Positions 36,753 through 45,590 of a stretch of DNA of 64,000 nucleotides are shown here, piece after piece. The stretch spans positions 44,291,745-44,355,744 of the forward strand of contig OX421962.1 in NCBI GenBank assembly GCA_949128115.1. Direction: 5' to 3'. The number at the start of each line of letters is the position of its first letter. Position 1 is the stretch's first letter. Origin of the DNA: Anaspis maculata. Its lineage: Eukaryota; Arthropoda; Insecta; Coleoptera; Scraptiidae. A model generated the notes under the pieces. The model worked only from the letters and a program-made list of their open reading frames with translations, was not told where the DNA came from and did no database searches. The position numbers and the translations under genes are program-made.

Positions 36753-37561
36753 GTAGGTTCACTTGTACCGTGATTCTAGTTGGCTGTGAGATTTTGTTTC
36801 CAAGTTTCCAAATCTGATATTTGAAAACTCCCTAGAACTTAGCAGTTGGTTGCATCGATGTTTGAAAGTTTAAGCTTGACGACAAGATCAACAACTTTAC
36901 CGTTTGTCAAATCGAGTGTCAAATAGACTGAAAATCACGAGTTTCACGAAAATTGTGGTGAAATTATGCCCATTACTGTGAAAACTGTGTTTGCGCCTCA
37001 GCTTGTGTCTTGAACAATAACGTCCAGTGCCCATTTTGAAGTCCTCGAGAGTGCCATCAAGAACTCGCTTCTGGGAGAAAAAATGGGCGGAATAGGTGCT
37101 GGGCATGTACCACATAACGTTCAGCTTTGCGGAGAAGACGTGAATCTATATTCAAAAACCACATAATATGGAAGCATTGTGAACTATTCCTGGTTTTTAA
37201 AAGAAGTACCCACACTCTGGAAGGCTGGAAACGATGGGAAGCTGAACCCTCCTGATTTTTATGGGGATGGGATTCATCGGCGTTAATACTTGATTTCACT
37301 GCTCAAGACATCGTACTGGAACAAGAAATTTGCGGAACTTGTGAAAGGTGAACTACATCCACTCCAAATTTGCAATTTGCAAAGTTGATTTAGGTAAATT
37401 TTTCATTTTTGACAGCAACAGTCAACACACCATCACACCAACATAACCTATCTTTCGAAGCCAGACGCTCAGGCGCACACTAGGCAGTTGGACGTGAAGT
37501 CTACAATGCCAAACTGTGAAATTTGCCCAGCCTACTAGAATCACGGTACAAGTGAACCTAC
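36753..37561. mobile_element. TA-flanked MITE family member, 809 bp (left copy)
   Basis: The terminal inverted repeats are GTAGGTTCACTTGTACCGTG at the left and the exact mirror at the right. TA at 36751-36752 and 37562-37563 is the target duplication. A shorter relative (641 bp) with the same ends is at 54244-54884. The small frames inside (36897-37115, 37057-37299) look non-coding. Mobilisation by a Tc1/mariner-like transposase is inferred from the TA duplications. Confidence 0.85.
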
Positions 37562-37702
37562 TATATCTTTCCGGCCTAAGAAACATAAGAAACTAAGAAA
37601 CAGATTTAAAAAAATATATATCAATATTATTCTATTATTGTGATTCTATATTATTATTTTTAAGTCCGTTTGTATCTTCAAATGCATCTAGACTCTAGAG
37701 AA

Positions 37703-37945
37703 GTGCAAGCGGTACACATCTAAAAACACATCGACACCTCATTTTGGGGTATAAAGTAACGAGATTTAGCTTGGGTGTTCTTCATACCAAAACAAGCGAT
37801 TTGACCCGCAGGACTCGATATTTCGTCCCTTGGAGGGCCAATGGGGGCCCTCCAAATTTTCTAGATGCAAGAACTTTCACAAAACGATCATTGGGTATCA
37901 TCATGTATCTCATAAAAGAAGCTTACGGGTCTATACTAGATGTAT
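37703..37945 (+). repeat. Solo arm fragment of the 9-kb foldback family
   Basis: GTGCAAGCGGTACACATCTA and ATTTCGTCCCTTGGAGGG, GGGGGCCCTCCAAATTTTC and AAGCTTACGGGTCTAT occur in the same order as in the arms of the element at 8835-11130. Only one arm is present. The frame 37744-37947 has no motif. Confidence 0.75.
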
Positions 37946-37978
37946 AGGTTTTTCAATTTTTTTTTATTGTAATTTAAA

Positions 37979-38005
37979 TAAATAAATAATAAATAAATAA
38001 ATAGA
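37979..38005 (-). repeat. LINE 3' tail, (TTTA)n
   Basis: On the sense (minus) strand the element ends in repeats of TTTA/TTA. Tails of short tandem repeats instead of poly(A) are typical of several non-LTR clades (the I element has TAA repeats). It abuts the AATTTAAA at the end of the left flanking repeat, which could base-pair with the RNA tail during target-primed reverse transcription. Confidence 0.8.
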
Positions 38006-38011
38006 TTTATT
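38006..38011 (-). promoter_or_regulatory. Polyadenylation signal AATAAA of the LINE
   Basis: AATAAA on the minus strand directly upstream of the (TTTA)n tail and about 175 bases after the ORF2 stop. The position suits 3' end formation, though the tail itself contains similar AT strings. Confidence 0.5.
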
Positions 38012-38015
38012 GTTT

Positions 38016-38037
38016 TTATGGACTTGACGTCCAATAA
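38016..38037 (-). promoter_or_regulatory. 3' UTR stem-loop of the LINE
   Basis: On the sense strand TTATTGGAC and GTCCATAA pair as an 8-bp stem with one bulged T around a GTCAA loop, a few bases before AATAAA. Many LINE reverse transcriptases recognise a 3' UTR stem-loop in their own RNA. Whether this one is recognised is inference. Confidence 0.5.
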
Positions 38038-38186
38038 CAAGGTTACACACAAAAAGAAAATCCAAAGTGTGGTGGTTACCAGAAAAAGAAAATTAAACCA
38101 AATACATATTGACGACAAATAGTAAATAAGACACAATTTTATACAGAACGAATTCAGCAATGGAGTTGGAATAAAAATTAAAATAC

Positions 38187-41100
38187 TCATATTTCGTTAA
38201 TTATTGCCCTGATCCTAAAAACATTCCCCATGAAGTTATATAAATATTTCCACAGACGTAAATCGGTTCGAGAAATCAGCTGGTGAATATCCTGAGAGAG
38301 GCTCAGTTGCCGGTTGTCCCTGAATTCGGAGTAGATAGGACATTCGTAAATAATATGGGAGAGTGTTTCTTTACTTTTCATACAGCAGCTTGGGCACTCG
38401 TCACTTGACATAATTTTGTTTGAAATTCGATTTACGTACAAAGTACAGGAGTCTGTTTTAGCTGTTCTTAATTGAAGTACAAAAATTCTGAGATACTGTG
38501 GAAAACTGTATATGAAATTGACGCCCAAGTTTGAAAGGTGTTTGTAGTCTGTGAAATTGACTGATAGCAGCATGTTATTTCCGTCATCTATTCTCTGTTT
38601 TGTCTCGATAGTCTTCAGAATTACATTAATTTTTTCAGCATCGAGATCTAAGATAGCGGTCTGTTCAATCCCATTCTCCTTTAAAACCTGCTTCAATTGT
38701 GTGTACCAATTGTATTTTGCTTTGTTGGTGTTGCTGGTGTCTAGATGTTTTAAGCGGTTTAGAGCTTTAAGGGGCAATCTGTTGTGTTTCATTTTTTCGA
38801 TTTTCAATAAGATGTTGAGTGAGTCCCTGATGGCAAAAAGAGCTAGTTTTGGTACGTTGAATTCTAGGCGTAGTAGGTAATTTGCTGTAGTTCTCTGCAA
38901 AAAGTTACAACCCTTGAGGAAAAAACCTTGCACCGTATCCAAATTACTTAGGTATCTTAATCCCCATACACTCACACAGTAATTAAGTGTGGGCAAAACA
39001 ACGGCATGAAACAGTTTCAAGTAACTCTCCCAACTGTTGACTTTGTTCTTTAGAAGAGTGCTTCTGATGAATCCTGTTGACTGCTTAGCTTTTTTAATTC
39101 TCTGCTTGCATGCTTCTGCAAACAGCCCGTTGAATTTGAAGTCGATCCCGAGATACTTGAAAGAATTTACAACACTTAAGATGTTTCTATTGTAATAAAA
39201 TTCAACTCTTGGCGGATTAGGGTGCTCCCGGAAGATGATTATTTTACTCTTAGTTGTGTTGAGCTCGAGTTTGTTTATTTCGTTGTATCTGTGTAGTAGG
39301 TCCAAGTTCCGTTGTAAATTGACTGGAGAGTCCGCAAATAAAATCAGGTCATCGGCATAAAGAAGCGTTATTACGTCAGTTAAATTATCGATGGGGATTC
39401 CCCTGACATTGCTGGTGGTAAAGTAGCTTTCCATATCCGCTATAAATAGACAAAAAAGTAATGGACTAAGAGTTTCCCCCTGCAAGACTCCCTTTGTAAT
39501 GGGTATATTTGTGAATTCACCGTTTTCGCCATGTAAGGTCATAACTGCGTTATCGTACAGGTTTTTGAGAAGTCTAATGATTTTCGTACTAATACCCAGG
39601 TGAAAAAGCTTATTCCACAAAATATTATGATTCACACAATCAAAAGCTTGTTTGTAGTCGATAAAAGCTGCGTATATCTTTCTCCTGTCAAGTCTGATGT
39701 TACTTCCTATGATTGAATTCAGAATAAACACATTTTCCTCGCACCCTCTGCCTTGGCGAAAGCCAGCCTGGCATTCAGGCAAAATCTCGTTGCTTTCGCA
39801 AAATTTATACAATCTATTACTTAAAAGTTGTGTAAATAGCTTCAATGTGTGATTCAGCAAGGCTATGCATCGATAGTTGTTGAGATCGTTTCTATCACCA
39901 GACTTGAAAATGTGAATATTCTTGACTTTTGTCCATTGGCTAGGTATTTTCTCTGCATCCAAAACATTGTTGAACATATTTAACAGATAGTTGAACCAGT
40001 CCAAAGGTAAATTTTTCAGGAACTCATTAGTGACTAGGTCATGGCCTGGGGCTTTGCCGTTCTTCAATCTACTCAGCGCTGCAAACAATTCTGATCGTGT
40101 GAATGATCCGTCCAAGTATGGATGACGAACGTCAATGCCCTCAAAAGACGGTACCGACATTTTCGCCCCATAGAAGTTTTGATAGTGCAAAACGATAACA
40201 GCTGGTTCGATATTAATTGTTGCTTTGTTTTTAGGTTTGCAGGCAGATAGTGTCCGCCAAAACTCCGTCATATTATTTACATTGATAAGTTTTTCCTTAA
40301 TTTTATTTTTATGAATTGCACGTTTTTCTTTTAGCATGTTTTTATAGTCGCTCTTAAGTTTGAGATAGTCCCGAAATGCTTCTTCTTTGAAATTTACTCT
40401 TTTACACCTTTTCAGGTGTTTTCTAACCAGACGTTTCAGCAAGCAACATTCACCGTCGTACCACGGTTTATTTTTAGTTGGTCTATTCTTTACCCTTACT
40501 GTCCTGTATAGCCCTAGAAATTTACCTGTTTCTAGAATTGCTGAGCAAAAATTTTCATGAGCTGCGTTGGTGTCGGTATAACTAAGATCTATTCTCCCTG
40601 ATAGTTTCAATATATTTTTATAGGCCTCTTTTTTATGCTTTTTCCAATCTAATTTTTCTGTGGAAACAGGAGTCTGATCCCGTCTGTGCGCAGGTTCCTC
40701 CGTAGCAGTCAGTAAAGTGAAAACGCAAGGAAAGTGATCAGAGACCAAAATGTCATCAATTACTTGAAAATCACTGACTAAGTACAGCTCATCACACTGC
40801 GCCCAAACCAAGTCTACCACACTCTTCCCATTTTTATTTGCGAAAGTGAACTGTCCTGGTATATCTCCCAGGCATCTCCCGTTTAGTACCACAAAAGAAT
40901 TACTTTCCATCAATTCCAACAACTTTGAGCCTCTCTCATTAACTATGCCGTCCAATGACACCCGAGTCTCCCTGATTTGGGGTAAGCCCAACACAAATTC
41001 TTCCCCGATCTGATCACCCGAACCGATTCTCCCGTTAAAGTCACCCCCAATTATAAATACGTCCTGCGGGAATCTAAATAGAACATCCTGCAAACAGCTC

Positions 41101-41528
41101 TCAAACATATCAACACACACTCTTGATTCTACAGAAGGTTTAAAATACACATTTATTATTATATAAATAATCTCCATAATCTCTATTCTGATTATGATCC
41201 ACATTGGATTTGTTTCTATTAAAGTGAAATTGAAATTGTTGTTGATTAAAACGAGTAGTCCTCCACTCGCTCTTCCTACACAGTGATTTCTTGTCGCTCT
41301 GCTAGTGACACATTTATAGTTTGTCAGAAAAGAAGGTATGTCAAAGTTGTCCCCATTCATCCATGTCTCATTCATACATATCACAGTACATTTCAGCAAA
41401 ATTTCTTGTTCGTTTTGACTTAACTGAAATATATTCGAGTATCCCTGCATATTCCAAAACATAATTCGGGTCTTGTCACACTCACTCTCAGAGTTCACTT
41501 CACGTTTTTCTTCTGTTGCTTTCGTCAA
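38187..41528 (-). CDS. LINE ORF2: APE endonuclease and reverse transcriptase
   Basis: The enzyme nicks target DNA and copies the element RNA into it. Numbering from 41528, the AP-like endonuclease occupies about residues 20-270. Its motifs are WN (25-26), NETW (53-56), GDFN (162-165), SVVDLVW (236-242) and SDH (263-265). Next comes a basic linker, then a reverse transcriptase (about 480-770) with GKAPGHD, AFIDYKQAFD (621-630), GVLQGETLSPLLF (680-692) and YADD (724-727). A zinc knuckle C-x2-C-x9-H-x4-C (C1045-C1063) lies near the C terminus. No RNase H was seen. At 1,113 residues it is full length. The codon at 41528 is TTG, and the first in-frame ATG is at 41462 (residue 23), at the start of the endonuclease. 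The frame is open upstream to 41639, overlapping ORF1, so expression by -1 frameshifting from ORF1 is likely. Confidence 0.95.
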   Translation of the reverse strand: MTKATEEKREVNSESECDKTRIMFWNMQGYSNIFQLSQNEQEILLKCTVICMNETWMNGDNFDIPSFLTNYKCVTSRATRNHCVGRASGGLLVLINNNFNFTLIETNPMWIIIRIEIMEIIYIIINVYFKPSVESRVCVDMFESCLQDVLFRFPQDVFIIGGDFNGRIGSGDQIGEEFVLGLPQIRETRVSLDGIVNERGSKLLELMESNSFVVLNGRCLGDIPGQFTFANKNGKSVVDLVWAQCDELYLVSDFQVIDDILVSDHFPCVFTLLTATEEPAHRRDQTPVSTEKLDWKKHKKEAYKNILKLSGRIDLSYTDTNAAHENFCSAILETGKFLGLYRTVRVKNRPTKNKPWYDGECCLLKRLVRKHLKRCKRVNFKEEAFRDYLKLKSDYKNMLKEKRAIHKNKIKEKLINVNNMTEFWRTLSACKPKNKATINIEPAVIVLHYQNFYGAKMSVPSFEGIDVRHPYLDGSFTRSELFAALSRLKNGKAPGHDLVTNEFLKNLPLDWFNYLLNMFNNVLDAEKIPSQWTKVKNIHIFKSGDRNDLNNYRCIALLNHTLKLFTQLLSNRLYKFCESNEILPECQAGFRQGRGCEENVFILNSIIGSNIRLDRRKIYAAFIDYKQAFDCVNHNILWNKLFHLGISTKIIRLLKNLYDNAVMTLHGENGEFTNIPITKGVLQGETLSPLLFCLFIADMESYFTTSNVRGIPIDNLTDVITLLYADDLILFADSPVNLQRNLDLLHRYNEINKLELNTTKSKIIIFREHPNPPRVEFYYNRNILSVVNSFKYLGIDFKFNGLFAEACKQRIKKAKQSTGFIRSTLLKNKVNSWESYLKLFHAVVLPTLNYCVSVWGLRYLSNLDTVQGFFLKGCNFLQRTTANYLLRLEFNVPKLALFAIRDSLNILLKIEKMKHNRLPLKALNRLKHLDTSNTNKAKYNWYTQLKQVLKENGIEQTAILDLDAEKINVILKTIETKQRIDDGNNMLLSVNFTDYKHLSNLGVNFIYSFPQYLRIFVLQLRTAKTDSCTLYVNRISNKIMSSDECPSCCMKSKETLSHIIYECPIYSEFRDNRQLSLSQDIHQLISRTDLRLWKYLYNFMGNVFRIRAIINEI

Positions 41529-41581
41529 AAAGAAGTCAGGCCTTTGTACTGCATCTCTTCTGTCGTTGGTGACGGTTTCTT

Positions 41582-43162
41582 CTATTGGTTTTTTGAGACT
41601 GATTCTTGTTCGTGGTAGGTGGTGTTTTTCTTCCGGTCTTCATTTTTCTTGATTCTGCAGGGGCATTTTTGGTCTCGCGCCGAGTGTGATCGAGTTTGAA
41701 TTCCCATTTTTTGGCAATTTATGCAGTTTAGGTGTTGATGGCATCTTCGGCTGTCGTGTTTTCGTCCGCACTTATGACAGGTTTCATCTTTTTCATTGCA
41801 GTATTTTTGTACATGTCCATATCCGCAGCACCAGAAGCACATAGCAACATCTGTATACTCTGTCACATAATGTTTGACCAAAAAAATGTTGATTTTTTCT
41901 TTCCTCAACAAAAATCTTGCCATCTCAGGCTTCACTTGCAGGATCAAATTGTGCTTCATCTCGTTCCTGCATTGTTTTTTTGTCACTAGTTTGATCCCGT
42001 TTCGTATTGCTTCAGCGGTGAATTTTTCGGCGAAGTCTTCGTTTTCATTAATGAGTTGCTCCTTCAACTCTGCTTCGTCGATTTTTCCGAGCACGCCACT
42101 TATTTGAATAGTTGGGTAGTTGATGTTGTCTTCTTTTATTACGATATCTTCGTCTATTGACAAAATGTCAGTTAGCTTTTTTTTCTGTACTTCGTTTTCT
42201 GTTTGGATCAGGATCTTGTGCTTGCTAATTCTCACAATATTCTTGACGCCACCATCTATATCCTTCGAAGTGATCGATTTCCGCAAACTACTCCATTTGC
42301 TGTCCATTTCTATCTCGTTTTTAGTTGTTAAAAATAATTCGTTGTTCTTTGGTGTTTTTCTCTCAGGTGTTGTCCACTCCTCTTTCGAATTTTCAGTTGT
42401 GGTCTTTTTTGGAAACTCTCCGTATGATTTCTCTGCTACTTGTGCATAGGACAGTTGCTTTGTGGGGATGAGTTGTTGCTGCTGGTACAGGTGCTGTTGC
42501 TGCGGTTGTATTTGCACCTCATGTGACTGGCGCTGTTGTTGTTGTTGTTGTTGTTGTTGTTGATGTTGCTGTCTCTGATGCTGCTGTTGTTGCTCTTGTT
42601 GTTGTTCTTGATGTTGCTGCTGCTGTTGTTGTTGTTGTCGTTGTTGTTGCTGCTGCTGCCGCTGTTGCTGTTTTTGTTGCTGTTGCTGCCGTTCTCGTGG
42701 CTGTTGCTCAGCGAAGTATCGTGCTTGTTTCAACATTTCTTCGAGATACTGTACTCTACAACTCAGTTCTATGTTCCATTTTTCAGTCGAAGCGTAAATT
42801 CCGTTTAAGCGAACAATACTGTCGTAGATTTTGGTGGTTTCATAGCATAGCGATGAGCGGATCTTTTCAGTAGATGGTGCGTCTTTTATGTTGTTTAGAG
42901 CTATCAGTATGCCGTTGATCAATGACGTGGCTGGGTTTTCTTGCAAGGCATGCGTGGTTCTACCAGTATTACTTCCCACTTCAGGACTGGAATTGGTTCT
43001 TTGACGTTTTATCTTCCTTTTCGTCGAGCTTTTAGTTGGTGTTTCAATCATTTCTTCCATCGATCCGAGAATCAGCTGCTCGTCGCCTGCGCCAACGCCA
43101 TCCCTGGACGCAGAGACCCCTGCGGTCGCTGCTGGAGCGGGAGCGGCAGGCGTTGCATCCAT
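41582..43162 (-). CDS. LINE ORF1: Gag-like RNA-binding protein
   Basis: A 526-residue nucleic-acid-binding chaperone of the element ribonucleoprotein. The N terminus (1-60) is Ala/Pro-rich, then basic (KRKIKRQR, 48-55), possibly a nuclear signal. A helical region with coiled-coil potential follows at 80-150. Residues 153-230 are strongly Gln-rich, with runs of up to ten Q. A folded region, possibly RRM-like, occupies 285-430. Three zinc knuckles follow: C442-x2-C-x4-H-x4-C455, C462-x2-C-x3-H-x4-C474 and C480-x2-C-x9-H-x6-C500. This knuckle cluster is typical of ORF1 in jockey/I-group LINEs. The ATG at 43162 lies 30 bases from the element 5' end. The stop (TAG, 41582-41584) is one codon past a slippery heptamer. 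The Gln tract is unusual for ORF1 proteins. Confidence 0.9.
   Translation of the reverse strand: MDATPAAPAPAATAGVSASRDGVGAGDEQLILGSMEEMIETPTKSSTKRKIKRQRTNSSPEVGSNTGRTTHALQENPATSLINGILIALNNIKDAPSTEKIRSSLCYETTKIYDSIVRLNGIYASTEKWNIELSCRVQYLEEMLKQARYFAEQQPRERQQQQQKQQQRQQQQQQRQQQQQQQQHQEQQQEQQQQHQRQQHQQQQQQQQQQRQSHEVQIQPQQQHLYQQQQLIPTKQLSYAQVAEKSYGEFPKKTTTENSKEEWTTPERKTPKNNELFLTTKNEIEMDSKWSSLRKSITSKDIDGGVKNIVRISKHKILIQTENEVQKKKLTDILSIDEDIVIKEDNINYPTIQISGVLGKIDEAELKEQLINENEDFAEKFTAEAIRNGIKLVTKKQCRNEMKHNLILQVKPEMARFLLRKEKINIFLVKHYVTEYTDVAMCFWCCGYGHVQKYCNEKDETCHKCGRKHDSRRCHQHLNCINCQKMGIQTRSHSARDQKCPCRIKKNEDRKKNTTYHEQESVSKNQ
41588..41594 (-). promoter_or_regulatory. Putative -1 ribosomal frameshift site A AAA AAC
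   Basis: Sense-strand codons at the end of ORF1 are TCA AAA AAC CAA TAG. The heptamer A AAA AAC is a canonical X XXY YYZ slippery site in exactly the right phase. A -1 slip gives AAA AAA CCA ATA GAA and enters the ORF2 frame, which is open from 41639 down through ORF2. Downstream, CGTCA with TGACG and AGAAG with CTTCT could form a weak nested stem (about 41524-41572), but no strong pseudoknot was evident by eye. Confidence 0.65.
42523..42705 (-). repeat. CAG/CAA trinucleotide tract inside ORF1
   Basis: On the plus strand this reads as TTG/CTG repeats with interruptions. In the ORF1 frame it encodes glutamine. The mix of CAA and CAG codons shows it is not a pure recent slippage tract. Hydrophobic frames on the opposite strand (Leu- or Val-runs) are shadows of it. 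Confidence 0.85.
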
Positions 43163-43992
43163 AGTATGGTAGAGAGAATGGGAGAATGGTAGAAAATGGG
43201 AGATTATTCAACTAAATAGGCCTAAACGGGTGCCTTTTTTTTTAACAAATATTTCATTATTTCTGTGAAAGCTCACCTTCATACAAAAAATGCCCACCTC
43301 AGTAGTAATATAGAGCATTTTGCGTAGTATATATGAGTGGCAAAAATTAGGCACAAAGCTATATTAGATCCAAAGATATGATCATGGATCCATGCGTTTT
43401 CTCTATTTAAATGAGTTTCACGAGTTGTGCATTCTTTATTGTTGTTAAAGATTGTTTATATTTGACCGATCATCTTTAAACGTCGTCGGCATCAACCTGC
43501 AATAGTTAAGATTCGATTAACGAAAGAATGAACTGGATATATTGAACCGTCCAAAAGATACGGAAGATTTAGGAGAATTTTGTTCAGAAACGAGGAACGA
43601 GGAAAAAAATAAAAATAATCACGAAAAAAAAAAGCGGTCACAAATAGCCTCCGCCACTACGTCTGGCGAGGCTTAAAAAAACAATTGTTGGCTATGCACA
43701 TCACCACGTCAGTGAAAGATGAGTCAAATCAAGTTCAACATATAATAGCAGCTCATCATCAAACGTTCACAATTTGGCAATAACCGGTGATGGCTAAACT
43801 TGATTGGCCTTGTCAAACGCGTAACTTCTATTTATTACAAAAAGTCAATTTCTACAGCTTTACTCTGGATGTACTAATTAGAAAGCTCAATGCCCTATGA
43901 TCATTGACGGAGCATCATTCAACTTCCCTTGCTGTCTTGGCGATGGCGACCAATTTTGGAGAAACTTCTGATTTTTCAGTCAAAATTCTATA

Positions 43993-44801
43993 GTAGGTTC
44001 ACTTGTACCGTGATTCTAGTTGGCTGTGAGATTTTGTTTCCAAGTTTCCAAATCTGATATTTGAAAACTCCCTAGAACTTAGCAGTTGGTTGCATCGATG
44101 TTTGAAAGTTTAAGCTTGACGACAAGATCAACAACTTTACCGTTTGTCAAATCGAGTGTCAAATAGACTGAAAATCACGAGTTTCACGAAAATTGTGGTG
44201 AAATTATGCCCATTACTGTGAAAACTGTGTTTGCGCCTCAGCTTGTGTCTTGAACAATAACGTCCAGTGCCCATTTTGAAGTCCTCGAGAGTGCCATCAA
44301 GAACTCGCTTCTGGGAGAAAAAATGGGCGGAATAGGTGCTGGGCATGTACCACATAACGTTCAGCTTTGCGGAGAAGACGTGAATCTATATTCAAAAACC
44401 ACATAATATGGAAGCATTGTGAACTATTCCTGGTTTTTAAAAGAAGTACCCACACTCTGGAAGGCTGGAAACGATGGGAAGCTGAACCCTCCTGATTTTT
44501 ATGGGGATGGGATTCATCGGCGTTAATACTTGATTTCACTGCTCAAGACATCGTACTGGAACAAGAAATTTGCGGAACTTGTGAAAGGTGAACTACATCC
44601 ACTCCAAATTTGCAATTTGCAAAGTTGATTTAGGTAAATTTTTCATTTTTGACAGCAACAGTCAACACACCATCACACCAACATAACCTATCTTTCGAAG
44701 CCAGACGCTCAGGCGCACACTAGGCAGTTGGACGTGAAGTCTACAATGCCAAACTGTGAAATTTGCCCAGCCTACTAGAATCACGGTACAAGTGAACCTA
44801 C
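43993..44801. mobile_element. TA-flanked MITE family member, 809 bp (right copy)
   Basis: Second copy of the MITE at 36753-37561, present because it lies inside the duplicated block. Same GTAGGTTCACTTGTACCGTG ends and TA flanks. Confidence 0.85.
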
Positions 44802-44942
44802 TATATCTTTCCGGCCTAAGAAACATAAGAAACTAAGAAACAGATTTAAAAAAATATATATCAATATTATTCTATTATTGTGATTCTATATTATTATTTT
44901 TAAGTCCGTTTGTATCTTCAAATGCATCTAGACTCTAGAGAA

Positions 44943-45185
44943 GTGCAAGCGGTACACATCTAAAAACACATCGACACCTCATTTTGGGGTATAAAGTAAC
45001 GAGATTTAGCTTGGGTGTTCTTCATACCAAAACAAGCGATTTGACCCGCAGGACTCGATATTTCGTCCCTTGGAGGGCCAATGGGGGCCCTCCAAATTTT
45101 CTAGATGCAAGAACTTTCACAAAACGATCATTGGGTATCATCATGTATCTCATAAAAGAAGCTTACGGGTCTATACTAGATGTAT
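44943..45185 (+). repeat. Foldback-arm fragment (right copy)
   Basis: The duplicate of 37703-37945 within the right flanking repeat. Confidence 0.75.
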
Positions 45186-45218
45186 AGGTTTTTCAATTTT
45201 TTTTTATTGTAATTTAAA

Positions 45219-45435
45219 GAAAACTAAAAAAACCTTCACTGTCACAACACCACTTTGAAAAGGATGGGAGAATTTTTTCAATTCATTCCACTAGATGTGT
45301 TTTCAGCAATAACAACTGTTGTCGTGGTCCACTTTTCACAATTAAAAAAAAGTCTTTGGCAGAGGTAAAAAAAAGCTGTTTATATTTTTTCATCCACGCA
45401 AATTACGATGAGTTCGGAACACCTCTGTCAGTGAT
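45219..45435. other. No gene recognised
   Basis: AT-rich spacer with A-runs. AAAAAAAGTCTTTGGCAGAGG (near 45346) followed by TTTATATTTTTTC resembles foldback-arm sequence near 9405-9440, inverted at 10245-10290. Confidence 0.4.
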
Positions 45436-45590
45436 TCTCACAAGACTCTCGTTCTCGAGAGTCTCGTCTCGTATCCGAGACGAGGCTCGAGACGAGACTG
45501 ATCCTTTTCCTCACGAGACGAGACGAGACTTTTCGCTGGTCTCGTCTCGTGTCTCGTGCGAGAGTCTCGTGGGTTCGTACGAGACTTTTC
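45436..45590. repeat. Degenerate CTCGT/GAGAC repeat with dyad symmetry
   Basis: About 150 bases built largely of GAGACGAG, CTCGTCTCGT and similar strings in both orientations, for example CTCTCGTTCTCGAGAG and GAGACGAGGCTCGAGACGAG. It is much more GC-rich than its surroundings. The frame 45356-45646 is a translation of it. Confidence 0.7.

Larger units (their letters stand above)
35953..37978 (+). repeat. 2,026-bp direct repeat flanking the LINE, left copy
   Basis: Identical wherever compared to 43193-45218, at a constant offset of 7,240 bases. The left boundary is clear: AAAATGGGAG is shared but the preceding bases differ. The right boundary follows AATTTAAA, after which the left copy passes into the LINE tail and the right copy into unrelated sequence. 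The block contains a complete TA-flanked MITE (36753-37561) and a piece of foldback arm (37703-37945). It lacks TG...CA ends, so it is not an LTR. See findings for interpretations. Confidence 0.9.
37979..43192 (-). mobile_element. Full-length non-LTR retrotransposon (LINE), minus strand
   Basis: About 5.2 kb with a 30-base 5' UTR (43163-43192), ORF1, overlapping -1-frame ORF2, a 3' UTR of about 180 bases and a (TTTA)n tail. Endonuclease, reverse transcriptase and zinc-knuckle motifs are all intact and there are no internal stops. The copy is therefore young and may be competent. The APE endonuclease plus two-ORF layout without a visible RNase H domain places it broadly with the jockey/I/CR1/ingi-vingi assemblage. 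I could not assign the clade. It is flanked by 2,026-bp direct repeats instead of the usual short target duplication. Confidence 0.95.
43193..45218 (+). repeat. 2,026-bp direct repeat flanking the LINE, right copy
   Basis: Partner of 35953-37978 at an offset of 7,240. It begins with AAAATGGGAG directly after the LINE 5' end. There is microhomology (ATGGGAGA) between the LINE end and the repeat. It ends with AATTTAAA at 45218, then continues GAAAACTAAAA. No differences from the left copy were noticed in the lines compared. Confidence 0.9.

Noticed and set aside
38551..38880. 109-residue plus-strand ORF inside the LINE
   Set aside because: Antisense shadow of the ORF2 reverse-transcriptase region.
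42523..42873. Hydrophobic Leu/Val-rich ORFs on the plus strand, resembling membrane proteins
   Set aside because: They are antisense shadows of the CAG/CAA glutamine tract in LINE ORF1.
35953..45218. Reading the 2-kb flanking repeats as LTRs of a retrovirus-like element
   Set aside because: No TG...CA ends, no primer binding site or polypurine tract, and the enclosed proteins are APE endonuclease and non-LTR reverse transcriptase without protease or integrase. The repeats also contain unrelated MITEs.
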